64,000 bases of DNA from Watersipora subatra (lineage: Eukaryota > Bryozoa > Gymnolaemata > Cheilostomatida > Watersiporidae), in NCBI RefSeq assembly GCF_963576615.1, contig NC_088714.1, forward strand, positions 4,650,001 through 4,714,000, in the 5' to 3' direction. Of the stretch, positions 46,833-59,500 are shown in pieces. The position numbers were made by a program, and so were the translations under genes. Each line of letters opens with the position of its first letter. Position 1 is the first letter of the stretch. The notes beneath the pieces were generated by a model, which did no database searches, was not told the DNA's origin, and saw nothing but the letters and a program-made list of their open reading frames with translations.

Positions 46833-47399
46833 TTTAAAACGCGATACATAGACTGAATAACCGGAAAAGAAATATCGCCATTTTTGTCGTCCTTAGCAAC
46901 CACTTCAAAGTCTGCAAAACAGTCTAATAAAGCATCCTAGCTAATCATACGCCTCAGAAACTGATTCCTGACATGATTCGCCCTAGAAAAGTCATGACCT
47001 CAAATTCCAAAAGTCTAAGCCGCGTGGACCAGTTTCCCTTTGAGAGCCTATTGTGCGCTATATGAAATGCCGCGTTTGTATTGAAAATGATACGCGCTGT
47101 CACATATGCGCCATTTCAGTAACCTTATCTTTTGAGATGAAAAATATCTTCATTGGTTTCACTGATTTGGAAGTTAACGTTGTTGCAGCTTCCACAAATG
47201 ACTTTGCTGAGTTTACGAAATACCTTTTCCGGTACAATACCATTAGAACCTGTTGTTTGATGCTTTCCCTCAATACCATCTCTTGCACCTTTGCTATGTG
47301 ATGTAGGCCTACTTTTTGTAACCATACTTTACAAACACACATTTGGTTCAAAGATTGCGTCATGATTTGACAGCATCACCGTTGTGTGTATCAGTAAGG

Positions 47400-48980
47400 T
47401 AATCTTGACTAACTCCATGTTTTGAGTTACAAAACATGGCAAACTAATTCAATTTTTTCATTTCTCTCAAAGAAACTGGCGTTTTTTGACTTGGAATATC
47501 AAGCATTGCTTTCACATGCAGGGTATCAAAATGAAATCCCAAACAAAGGCAGACATCGTCATATTAGTAAAAAAATGTCCCGCACGTCAAAAATACTTCT
47601 ATGTGCCTATAAAACAGAAACTTGCCATATTTTCAGTGAATTGGCGAGTTTGGCTGAGGCATAGCAGCCCGAAATCGGATTGTAGATAAAAAAATTTCAC
47701 TTCAGATAGCTTAGGAAGAACAGGCTGCAACTGAATGCACTAAAAATGTGACACGTGAGACAAACTATTCTTTGCTCGTCTGAATGGTAAGAAAAAATTG
47801 CATTTGTTAGGAAAAGACACCTGGGCTAAAAATCTACTTTTGTAGCGATTATAAAAAAAGCAAAGTTTATTTTAAGAATGAATGGCAAAGTTTGAGAGAA
47901 GATAACCTATTGTCCCGCGCATCACACGATACCAGAAAAATCTACTTGCATGCCTCATATCATCATGAGCGAAGATTTCACTATAAAAATTTCCATGTTT
48001 CTGTATGTCTGAACATGTTTACTCACTAATTGACAAAAAAATTATGATCACCAAAGGCAGAAAAAAAATTGCCTATGTGTGTGACACTATGCCTGGCCTT
48101 GCCTATTGTCTTACAGCAAGATATAACAGTTTATACTTTTGGGCAAACATTTTTCGAAAATCTTAAAAATTTTTGCTTTAGTATTTGAACATTTAAGAAA
48201 AAGTGCAATTTTTGGTTTTAAAAGAATTAAAGTACTTTTGTATCAAACAAGTAATTGAATTAAATCAATTGAGAAACTGTACCACAATCATTTTGCTGTC
48301 AATTGAAAGCATGGCATTGAGATGGTCAATAGCCAAGCAGTTTTGATGCTGTTGTTATAGCGGTCATATAATTACAAAAGTTGCGTAGAGCTGGCTCACA
48401 ATATTTTGAGATGTTTCTTTGTGATTAAGTTAAAACAGTCTCATGTAAGAAAACTTGCCGTCTGGCAAACAATTTTTTGAAACAAAACATGAGTGTTTTA
48501 CTTGACTAGTTCTTTAAATATGAAACTGGAAACAAATTAAAAGGCTACTATGGTGTACAGCTATCTACTCAAATGGAAGCACACATTTTTTTGTGAATTG
48601 TTTTTTAACTGAGTAACAAATGTTTATTTATGGTTTCATAATTTTTTATTTTGAAGCTTTAGAATTGAATTTGGATTTAGAATTTGAAACTTTGAATCCT
48701 GATTAGCCGGTCTGTCATGACAAGCTGAGAATTACCTGAGGGTAACACAAATGTTCAGGAGATTGCAGTTTTACTTAGTTTGTTTTAACATACTTGACTC
48801 ATCAACATGCAATTTAATTATGAAATTTGTTAATAAAAAAGGTTTGAGCAAAAGCGTCTGATACATTATCAAGCAGTTAGAGTGAAACTGTAAGTTTAAT
48901 TCAACATTTTTAAGTAATGAAGTTGATAACTATTTCACAAGAAGAATATCTGATAAGTTTTCAATTATATATTGTTGTCA
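47400..48980. other. Intergenic stretch, nothing recognised
   Basis: AT-rich, with short unconserved frames only. Confidence 0.35.
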
Positions 48981-48999
48981 AAATAGTCTAATGTTCAGG

Positions 49000-50650
49000 C
49001 ATTTCTCCATTATGCTATTTGCTTTTGCTAATACTTCTATACAACAATCTAAAGTTCAGTATATTTGAATAATAATATATCTGATGAGGTGGAACATTCT
49101 TTGTCATTCTCATTTGCTTAACAAGCTAACGGTGTGCTACGATGTATTTGGCCCAGATTTCAGCAACGCCGCTGATCATGTTTGTTTGTATCATGTTTGT
49201 ATACAATATTCATTGAGGTTAGCATGAGAAAATAGAATTCTGTCGACCCCACAGCTGTTCGCTGTGCCGCCCATCATTTCGCGTATGATCTCTGGTAGAA
49301 CGCTTTGGTGATAGCATCCGGAGTTCGCAGTAATTGAATAATCCCAATAAATTTCATAGAACTAACGTGTTACATGGTTCAACTGTTTAACGCGGAGATG
49401 AGCTTTGTAAATAGCTCAAATTTAAATATTTATCTTCAACATTAAAATGTCAGTTATATACAAATGTTACCTTTTTAAAACCTGATAGATCTATAGACGC
49501 TCTCTCCACTTGCACCTAGTGATTTAGATGGCGTCCTATCGCCTCGGAGGTCTTCAGACGTATGGAACATTCCATGCTAAAACAGACTGCATCAGCGTCG
49601 ACGGAAATGGGCGTCGAGGTAACCTAGAACGAACGTCAAACATTCGAGAAAAGTTTCGCAGTTTCGCCAATATCTACACCATGGGCCACATTTTACCGAG
49701 TTCGGTTTCTAAGGAATTCCGAGCGCGCAAGTATAGACAACTCTCTATGTAAGTTTGTATCAGTGTTGTCAAAGGAGTAATCGTGAGATTTGACATTCTT
49801 CACTAGTGGCTACTAACTTAGCACACTTTTCTAGCCTTAACTTGACACACGCTTCTAGTACTAACTTACCACACTCATCTAGTACTAATTTACTACACTC
49901 TTCTAGTACCAACTTACCACACTCATCTAGTACTAATTTACTACACTCCTCTAGTACTAACTAGTCATACTTCTCTAGTACCAACTTGTCATACACATCT
50001 ACTACTAATAAATCACACACTTTTAGTATTTATTTACCATACTCCTCTAGTGCTAACTCATCACACTTCTCTAGTACTAATTTACTACACTCCTATTTTC
50101 ATTGAATTGAGGTGGTGTTAGCTTAACCTTGAAGGTTATAGAGCTAGCATTTCATGATTCTCAGATATATGCTGTGAACTGGTTTACCAGTTCTTTCTAC
50201 AGTTACCTAGAGCTTTCCTCTATGGTATTTCATAAGGGATTTTGAAAAAGCCAAGGCATAGAAATTAAGGTGAGAAGATTCCATATGTGAGAAACTCAAA
50301 TCGATAGTAGGAATGGGGACACGCTAAGTATCATTTTTTCAGAGGTTATGTATCATTGTTTCAGAGGTAACAATAGAGTGAAAAGATCGCATCGTTGGAA
50401 GAACTGCAAAGCGCCCAAGTTTACTAGGTTTACTTTGGCTACAGTATTTACTGTAGACTTCATAAATAATACATTAACACTATTTTTATTCTGCATTGCA
50501 TTCCCACCATCATTCCTACCATTGTTCATAACCCTAATAATGCCAACAAATAGATTGACTTCTAAGTTTACTTTGGCTACTCTATGCAATAAAGTGGCTT
50601 TGCTATTGTGTGTTCTACTCATACCCAAGTTCTGCATATACACGTATACA
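49000..50650 (+). repeat. Dispersed repeat, copy related to 21760-23760
   Basis: Collinear with the earlier copy, with an internal tctagtactaac-type array at 49805-50095. The 74-aa frame at 49528-49752 corresponds to interrupted sequence in the other copy, so it is not taken as a gene. Confidence 0.6.
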
Positions 50651-50687
50651 TAGACATATATCTATATATTCAATTTAGGTAAATATA

Positions 50688-51066
50688 TCTATATATCTCT
50701 CAGTGTTGGGGTATAGGTGCGTCTAGCTATAGCTATTAAAACCTTAGAATTAAGAATCCATATCACAGAAGACTTGATCTCAGACCCTCTAGATTGCTAA
50801 TCTGACACCTTACTAATTCAGCCACACACGCTTGATAGACACCAAGACGATAGATGTTGCTATACTGGAGCAAATACCCAACGGCTTTCTATTACTACGC
50901 CGGGTGATAGCATAACGCCACAAGAAGCTGGTAGCTCTCATTAGTAAGCTTCTCAAATTATCAATTGGCAATGTGCCAAGCTAATAGCAAGGGGCAGGCA
51001 AACTTCATTACCTCTCATTGTTTATAAGGTGATTTTAATACCCGGGCAATGCCGGGTAGCACAGCG
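50688..51066 (+). mobile_element. Helitron-like element, copy D
   Basis: It starts TCTATATATCTCTCAG, continues with ctagctatagctattaaaa and ends aatacccgggcaatgccggg plus tagcacagcg. The segment 50751-50832 read on the minus strand is tRNA-like (tggctgaattagtaaggtg, then a B-box-like gggtctgagatcaagtc). Confidence 0.6.
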
Positions 51067-51395
51067 ATCTGTATATGAAAAACGGTTTAAATTTACGATG
51101 GTAGATAGAACTTGGAAAGCAACGACATAGAAATAACTACCAACTGTCTCAGGCTAATTGTATTTTTTGTACTGTATATACTTACTATATATGTATGTGT
51201 ACTTACTATATACCTACACACATATATAGTAAGTGCACTCATATATATAATATATATATACATATATACAATGTACTTACTACTTTTTTCTCACGGCTAA
51301 AGATGACTAGTTTGTGTAAATGAAGTCTGTCCTTTCCTTGTCTTCTATCAACTACTAACTTGTTGTACCCTCTTGAGTAATGCTTCAAATGAATA

Positions 51396-52180
51396 TTAAT
51401 GTACTTCGAAGCGATATGATGCGACAGTTGAGGGCAGTAAATTTGCTGACCCTCTCCAACCTCGTAAGAATGGCTGAAACCTGAAGTTTGTCTTCTTCAA
51501 AAAAAGATCCATTACACAGGCTAAAAGACAACTTGCAACTCTTGGCTTTCCCGTGAAGTCTTTTGAGTTGTACTGTGTGAACAACTGCTCACATCGTGTT
51601 ATTAGATGCACAACCAGATCGGTTGGCGAAATCAACTTGTAACGATTCTTGGCGTTCAAAGATTGCGTTAAAGTGAAAGTAGACACACTTTCATTGTCCC
51701 CAAATACAGCAGCAGGTTGATCAGCTAAATGCTGAGTGAAATTTTTTCACACCACTTGGCCTTTTAAACTTTTAACCATATAGCCAGCGATCTACTTTAG
51801 AATGTTGTGCTTTTGGAGATTGAAACTCGAAAGCGATTCTATGAAAGTTTCATGGAACTCATTTATTACCATCAATGCAGGAGATTTAAGCTTGCACCAA
51901 TGAAAAGCAAACAAACTCGAGGTTGAACCGCAGTATGACACATTAGCAATGGCAAAAGAGGCAACCGATTGCTTAAAAAGCAATTTACGCAAAGCTGACC
52001 TAAAACTAGAAGCATTCAGGTTATCATTGTGGTCACCCAGCCTACGGACTTTAAAAAATAATGTTTCATTAGTCTTGAGAAATTCTGAAGGTAGACAAAT
52101 ATGTCAGCCTTCTTTAAAAAGATCATTTGAAAGCATCAACACAGCTTTGAAGGTGCATATAAATCCTACAAAAACTGTTT
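51396..52180 (-). pseudogene. P-element-type transposase relic, copy 2
   Basis: Minus-strand frames in order give RRLGDHNDNLNASSFRSALR (about 52070-52010), then FKQSVASFAIANVSYCGSTS, VINEFHETFIESLSSF, a KYIAGYxxKSL-like motif near 51800 (intact in the relic at 33 kb), and SPTDLVVHLITRCEQLF (51640-51590). The GxxND...F..xLR segment followed by YIAGYV is the C-terminal signature of P-element/THAP9 transposases. Stops and a frame change between pieces show it is dead. No THAP domain is visible. A related fragment lies at 33170-33560. Confidence 0.6.
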
Positions 52181-52844
52181 AATGTTTGGATGTATGCAAT
52201 GGTTTGTGAGCACAATCTTTGATACTCCGATGGTATTCAGAGAACTTGTCATATATGTTGTTCAAGCTCTCATGGTTATCGGGTGTCACTGGTCTTTTGA
52301 AATCTGTCCCAAACTGACTTTTAGAGTTCAGTACATTGAAGGCTTGATATAGCTAAAATTTTAAATGCAACATTGAAAAAAAAACTTTTTATAAAGATGT
52401 GATACCATATAATAGTAAATAATAATAATAAAATGGCAGCAATATCAGTAAAACCACTTCTAAATATTGTGACCGGAATGCAGATGAAAATAATGGATTT
52501 TTGCAATGCCGATTAGACACATTTTGCATTATCTAGGATGTTATCTATACATGTATTGAAGTCATTTAAGCTTCCTGAATCTGGAAACAAAGCTAAAACA
52601 AACAGAGAACAAATACATGAAACTGTCTAAAATGGCAACATGGTCCTTCCAACAATAAGATTAAGTGGGCCCTGATTAGTCCACTCTCATGCATAGCAAA
52701 TTTGTTCAGTGGGCACTTTATCTACCTAAATGGGCTAACCATCCATTGCTTGTTGGTCACACGGTTAGCAAGTTAGAAAAACTGAACCTCATCGAATGGC
52801 TGCATCAGCAATCCATATCAGCAGTTAGATCAATCCATCCAATG
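52181..52844. other. Intergenic stretch
   Basis: Weak minus-strand continuation of the P-element relic may reach 52330. Nothing else is recognised. Confidence 0.3.
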
Positions 52845-52970
52845 ATATACAGCCCCCAAGGCTGTATATCATTGATTGGGGGCTGTATATCATTGATTGA
52901 TATATCATTGATTGTATATCATTGATCAATTATATCATCATTGGGGGGCTGTATATCATTGATCCATCTC
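52845..52970. repeat. Palindromic tandem cluster gctgtatatcattga
   Basis: Four copies of tatatcattgat and three of the ggggctgtatatcatt phrase are arranged with an opening inverted unit (aatgatatacagcccccaag), so part of it folds as a hairpin. Confidence 0.8.
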
Positions 52971-53228
52971 TGTAATTTTTTCTATACTTTTAGTTATTTT
53001 AATTTTGCAAGCAGGCTTTCAACACTTTAGGTGGGCCTATTATCAAATATTGCTCAACTTTTCATAATTTGGTTTGACTATTGTTAGAACTGTTGGACTG
53101 TTGGACTGTTGGACTGTTGCAAACTACTTTCACCCGAAGAAAGATGGCCTTCGTCACCAAACGTGAAGGCAAAAATACAGCTCTATGGTTGCTGGTCGCT
53201 TTATGGTTTTAATTCAGTAGCGAAAGTA

Positions 53229-53483
53229 TCACGACTTTCTGTAAACGTTTCGCCGTGTAAGCGTTTTCCATATGTAATGTTTCGCCTTAGTGACCGTCAG
53301 CCAACGAAGCTGTAATTGTCCACATTTTTTATTAATAACCAACGAACCTTTCATAGAAAGGTCATTTAATTTAGGAGCGGCTTCTGTAAAAACCGTGGGC
53401 AGCCTCACTGCCTTCAATCTACATTCCTTAGATACAGTGCTAATTGTTTTACAATTGCTGCATATATAAATGGGAACTTCCAT
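53229..53483 (-). CDS. Possible divergent gene start with a CxxC motif
   Basis: From the ATG at 53483 (minus) the frame reads MEVPIYICSNCKTISTVSKE and continues for 84 codons with low codon bias. A donor-like gttcgt follows LSMK, so only the first part may be coding. Its start is 114 bp from the rhomboid start codon in the opposite direction, which would make a head-to-head pair. No family was recognised; the CSNC pair could bind zinc. Confidence 0.3.
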   Translation of the reverse strand: MEVPIYICSNCKTISTVSKECRLKAVRLPTVFTEAAPKLNDLSMKGSLVINKKCGQLQLRWLTVTKAKHYIWKTLTRRNVYRKS

Positions 53484-53597
53484 CTGGAGTTTGCTTTTAC
53501 TTTTTTCAGGGTCTGTCAAATACGTGTTTACAACTGAGGATTATCGTTCTTTGAAAACATTTGGCAGCAGTTTTAAAACATTAATATCGATTTTAAA

Positions 53598-56500
53598 ATG
53601 GAAATGACTACTTTAGATAGGAAATCCAGACGACGAAATGCCGACATAAAGAAAATATTAGAAGAGGTAATAGCACGCTTTGATGAAGTATAACAACTGT
53701 TAATTATCAATCGTTACTTGTACAATTTTAAAATATGGTGTACAGAACGTATGGTAGCTTGCTTATAACTTGCGTTATGGTTATATAGGTTCACATTTAC
53801 TATATGGCACATTTTTGTATGTAGGTGATTAGAGTTAGGCTAAAAGCCAACGAGTTGACAATTTTTTTTAAAGTTGTATACAATACTACTTTTGTTAGTT
53901 AAAGAATGACGAGTATTTATAAAGAGTTCATTAATTGTGTGGTTATCAATGTTGGGTAATACAATAATAGTCATTTTACTATAGTGAATACATTTACTAT
54001 CTAACATTAAACTGTTCTAAATGAGCAAAGTGCTGACTGTTTTGTATTATGCTTAGTTAAGCTTATTTGTGTAGTGTTCTCACTTGAGGTGTTAGTAGCG
54101 ATCTCCTACGGTTGAGTTAGCATAATTTTGTAAAGAGAGTCGATAGCCTTTAGAAGTCCTTCCCCTCCCTTCAGTGGTCGTTCTTCAATCCTCCCGTGCT
54201 TCTGGCCCTCCCATCTCATGACTTCAAGTCCTAAACACTTAGTCTAAATACTCAGCATAGTTAGAGTTAGCATAGGCAAGGCATTTCTGAACATATAAAC
54301 AACATTACAACAGTTTTCTTTTGTTTATAAGAGCGATCTGTTTAGCAGAGGTACACTCTTCGAGGGACAACAGTTCTTATATCCCTAGTGCCAGGGTGTC
54401 ACTCGTTTAGCACCATGAACTCTTCCTAGCTGTTTTGCAGTTATGATGTGGCAGAAGAAACTTGTTGCTGGAGCATTTTGAGTAGAGGTCTTAGGTATCT
54501 TCCGAGTAGGAGTTTTGGGTACCTCCAAGATTTTTCTCATTCCCTCCACGCATTCATCTTCTATGGCTTTTTCTCTCCCAGCCAATTGTTCCTTAAGCTT
54601 TTCCAGCTTACGCTTCTTTTTAAGCAAGAGCTGCCCAACCTTCTGAGAAGATTCCTTTGAACCTTCAACGGTAACTACGATCTTCTAGTTAGGATCTTCT
54701 TGTCTTTCTCTCTCCTGCTCTTGGTCTTTTTGTTCTTTACAAAGATCTTGAAGTCTTCTCCGAAAACTTTCAGCATGGAAATCTGGAGGTGTCTACTTCA
54801 TCCTCCTGACGATGAACTATTCTTAAGACTTCCTGTCATGTGGGATGACTTCCATCTGATAGCCTAGCAGATTCTACTCTTTATTTCATATTGTGGTCTC
54901 AATGAAAAATACGAGAAATAATATTAGGTGTTTAACTCTATTCAATTGAGTAATCATTTTATTAATTACATGATATTTTAACCTACACTCTTTGTTCTGG
55001 TTCGTTTCACCAGATTTTTAACACCCGTTCTTTAGTCAAAACTTATCTTCTGACAGGTTTTAAGATGTTGATCCTGAAATTCAAAGGATTTTTTTCACAT
55101 GTTCACAGCTTAATAGTAAGGTACACTTTTAAATATTGCACAACAATGAATACCCTACCCTTGCTTCTGTAAACAAAATTTTATATTGAAACTCTGTCTA
55201 TTGGCTAAGTCAGCTTTTTATTATTTGAACACTCATTTCAAAAGTTATTTCCTGTTTAGCTTAAATTGATAAATTTACTTGTTTAATTGATTGAATGCTA
55301 ACTTATGAGTCATTCTCTAGGCTTTAAAAAGCACCCTTTTTTAAACACAAACACAGGGCCTTTTAGATTTCTTTAATTAGATATATATATCACCTCTTAA
55401 CTTACATCTATATATATAAATCTTGGTGTTTGTCTGTCTGTCATTCATGTGTCCAGTTGTAGTGATAAACTTATAGGAAAAAAAAATCCGCTGCACACTG
55501 GTATCGAACTCGGAACCTTCAGTTTTGTAGACAGGCGAGCTAACCACTAAGCCTATTTGCGGTACAATGAGTTACTTGTGCCCATACTTATAACATTTGC
55601 CAATCTTTACTGGCAATTAATTAAAATACAAACGCTTCAGCCAGCCTGCTTGAACTAATTTACTAAAAGAAAGATTTTACTAGAAAAATAATGTGTACCC
55701 AGACTTCCAAAATGCTATAAATATATGAATAATTAGCATGAATTTAATGAAACTTATAGCACACACAGAAATAAACAAACACATTCATTTAAAAGTTAGA
55801 CGGTAAATAACTGATGATTTTCTGTGCAAAAACTTTTTTTATTACCCATGCAAAGCTAGGGATTCAGCTAGTTTGTCTTTATAGCCTCTTATCATGGCCT
55901 CACGTTTCAAGTGGAAGAGTTTTAGCAAGTCTTGCTCTGAATGTTTTCTCACGGTAAAGTAGTTGGATATTTTAAATTGGATATCTTGGATTGGCATGTT
56001 AAAGCTTTTCATCTTTTTCAGAAATTTAAATCCAATTTTTCAGAAATAATACCTTACAATACTCATTTTATTGTGAAATCTCAATATTTCTTTTGTCATT
56101 TGCAGCGGTTCCAGCCCATATTTGGTGAGGTGAGTCAACCTTTGTTTTTAACAGATATATAAGTTATATATCAAGTTGAATTGTATCAATATGTAAGTTG
56201 AACATAGAATGGCACAAATATGCTTAACTAAATAAGAATGACATTTGTAGTCTTACACATTGTTTTATGCTCTAACTAGGTATTCCGTGCGTGCTGTACA
56301 CTCATTCTTATTCTGTGATATGATATTTAAGTTGTTACTTACTCTAGGTTAAATGGGGTCGATAAACTATAGTTTTGGTAAGGTGAATCCAGCTACATGT
56401 ATGTGCATTGGTCAGCAGTTGAAATCTACGGGTTGGGTTGCTTTGACAATAATCTGACATAAGTTCCATTTTTGACATCAGTTGAAAATTGAACCCTGTC

Positions 56501-59500
56501 AGTTTACAAGCAAACCAACCAGTGGCCAAATTCCTATAATTATGCTTTACCAGTAATATGTTCACTCAAGCTGTATATGCTGCTTGCACCATAACACACT
56601 TCTATTCTAACCTCTGCCTTAGCACCTAGCCATTCAGTGCAGCTGAAATAATAATCTTAAATTAATACTTTTAAAATTTAATAGTTCTTAATTTTTTTCA
56701 ATTTTGAATTGATAACTTTAAATTTTTGACAAGATTTATTTTTTCGATGTGTAAAATTCTGTACTCTAACGATGCTGTCAATGCATGCTCGTAGAATCGA
56801 AAGGAAGGTATTCCTTTGAAGAGCCTGATTGACTTTATCACAGACTCTGATATCAGCAGCATGCCAACTACCAAACTCTCTCTTCTGCTCAACATGTATG
56901 ATGATAACAATGATGGGCTCATCAGCTTCAAGGAATTTACTAACCTGGTAAAACAGTGGTTGTTTGACAATGTAGAGATATCAAATTGTGACTTACTTAG
57001 ACGTATATATTACAGTTAAACCTAGAGACGAATCATTCAAAACATGATGTCATAGGCTGGTAAGAGAAACAATCCTAATTGAATTGAGCAATTCATTTGA
57101 TTCAGAAGTGATTTGTTAAGCAACTCTTATAAACGCATCCGGTATGCGAAGTACAATGGAAATGTTCTGTTGCAAGTTCATCTTCAGCTAATTTCATACT
57201 TCATGTCACAGATTCAACTAGTAAAGTACTGCTAGCTGGGATAGAATACTGTTAGTATCTCTTGGTAGACTGCTTTAACTTGAGTTGTAACATATGGCTA
57301 ACATGAAACGATCATTAATTTTTTTTGGCATTTTCTGAAAATTTAAAAGCTTGGTATACATACGACTTCAGAGAGAGAAAGTATTGCTACTTGATAATCT
57401 CTGCTATGCTATTAGATTGGTGAACCTAGAATAATCCTGGAGGTACCAAATGACTTGGACTTTGGCCTATGTTTAATAATATCTCAAGTATTACTTGAAA
57501 GGATTGTTAGTTTAATAAAATAAGAACCATAGCCAGGTATATTTATCTTAGCTAAAGATGCACTGGTCATTACAATAATCTCTTTACAATTTCACAGGTC
57601 TATCACACTTTGATTTCAGAAATGCCATTATAGCTTTACTATCGTTTTTTTCCAGATGCTTGCAGAGCATGAAAGGTTTAATCTCGAAAACTTCTCTCAT
57701 TTTGAGCGATTCTTACTCGAGTTTACAGCGACAGCGCTGCCACACAGCAAGCAGAAAGAGTATATAACGCATTACTCATGCAAGCCTCCGCCCTTACTGC
57801 TCATCATCATCAGCCTTATCGAGGTAGTTGACATTACCATCATAGCTCAGAAATAGAGATTTGGCAGCAGATGAATTGCTGCCGCTCTGATTACATGAGT
57901 CAGCAGTGCAAATAATTGTAAATAGCAGCTAAGCATCAGTATAGCAGCACGACTGTGGGTGAAATTCTTATGTACGAACTACTGGTCTGTTATCATTATG
58001 ATTACATTGCGGTAGTAAACTGCTCAAAGTGCAAGGCTTGTGTGATATCATTATGACAAATATTTGGATGATAGTGTACTGACAATAGCCAGGAACATAG
58101 CAGTTAGGTTTGGGTAAGCCGCAAGTACTAGGGTTACTTTTGTATGGTAACAATGGTGAGCTACTGTTCATCGTTATTTTTAGTAGAGACCTCTATCTCC
58201 TGCTCAGAGATTTTTTTATTTGATAAAAAAATTTACTTCATGCTCAATAGAAAATATTTTTAGTGTAAAAGTTAATGTAGGTAAAATCTTTCTTAATTAC
58301 CAATTTATTGGCTAAAAATATGTTTAATGCGGTTGTTTTCTTTTCTTTATGTTGGTGCTGTCATTAATCTATGCCCTCTACTTGCTATCTATTTACTTGC
58401 TAATAGAATAGTTTACCATAATTCTTCTAACTTCCAATATGTTTCAAGTCAAAGTAATCACCTGCTAAGATCCATGCAAGCCACTAATGCTCATCACAAG
58501 CAGTTTTTAAAGCCGCCACCTTCTCGTTACATGAACATTCGTTTAATACTACTTGAGTGCTTGTCATTGCACGACATCATGCATCAAGTTGAACTATGAT
58601 GCACGTGAATTCTACAAGGTTTGTAAAATCTAGAAGGTTCAATTTTGCTTGTATATGGTAATAATTTTCCCTTTTACCCATAAAGTGGACTAGGAACTTT
58701 AGAATAGGCTATGGATCCTATTAGTAGCATCATTGGCAAGAATGAGAGTTTAAGGATATGCGTACCATTACATTGGCTGCCTATTGATCAACATGTGATT
58801 TATGGTTATGTATGAACATTGCTAATCAAATTCTTAGACGGTATATTATGGAGACACACCTAATAATTGTAGTTTCAATCATACAAACGTATGCCTTTGG
58901 CCAATGGCATTACTATACCATAATGCAAGCCATGCCAATGGTATGGTAATGCAATGCATTACCATACCATTGGCATGGCATGCACACCTACAGCTTGTTC
59001 ATATCTATCTAATGCATTTATGGAATTTACTACAAAGGTTACAAATCAGTAATATTTGCCCCAGCCTTCCTGCTATTGCTATGCGTGTCCATGTTACCTT
59101 CAGAAATAAAAAACTAAAGTATTCATGTTTCTATAGTTACCAGCTACTTGCACAGGGAAGGGTAAGACTCAAGTCTGTGGTTATTCACTTGAAGAGTTGT
59201 CTTCTTTCTCTACTATTTTTTTCTAGTGTATCTTCAGTCCTTTCTCGTTGTTTGGCTTCTTTTGTTTCAGACTTTCTGTTGAACTCTTGTGTGCCATAAT
59301 ATCTGTACTGTGTGCCTTTTGGCTTGTTTGAGGCTAGTAAAAATCAGTGGCAGTCATAGTTGTTAGCGAGGGTGTGTTCAATCGGTTTCATTTAGTGAGT
59401 GATGCGTATACTAATGGTCAGTGGCATATTGTGACAGGTTGTGGCAAGTGGTGCATAGTGACTTCTTATGGCAAGGAATATATTCAAGTATATTCCTATG

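Noticed and set aside
49528-49752. 74-aa frame in the dispersed repeat
   Set aside because: The homologous stretch near 22450-22650 is interrupted, so the frame is not conserved.
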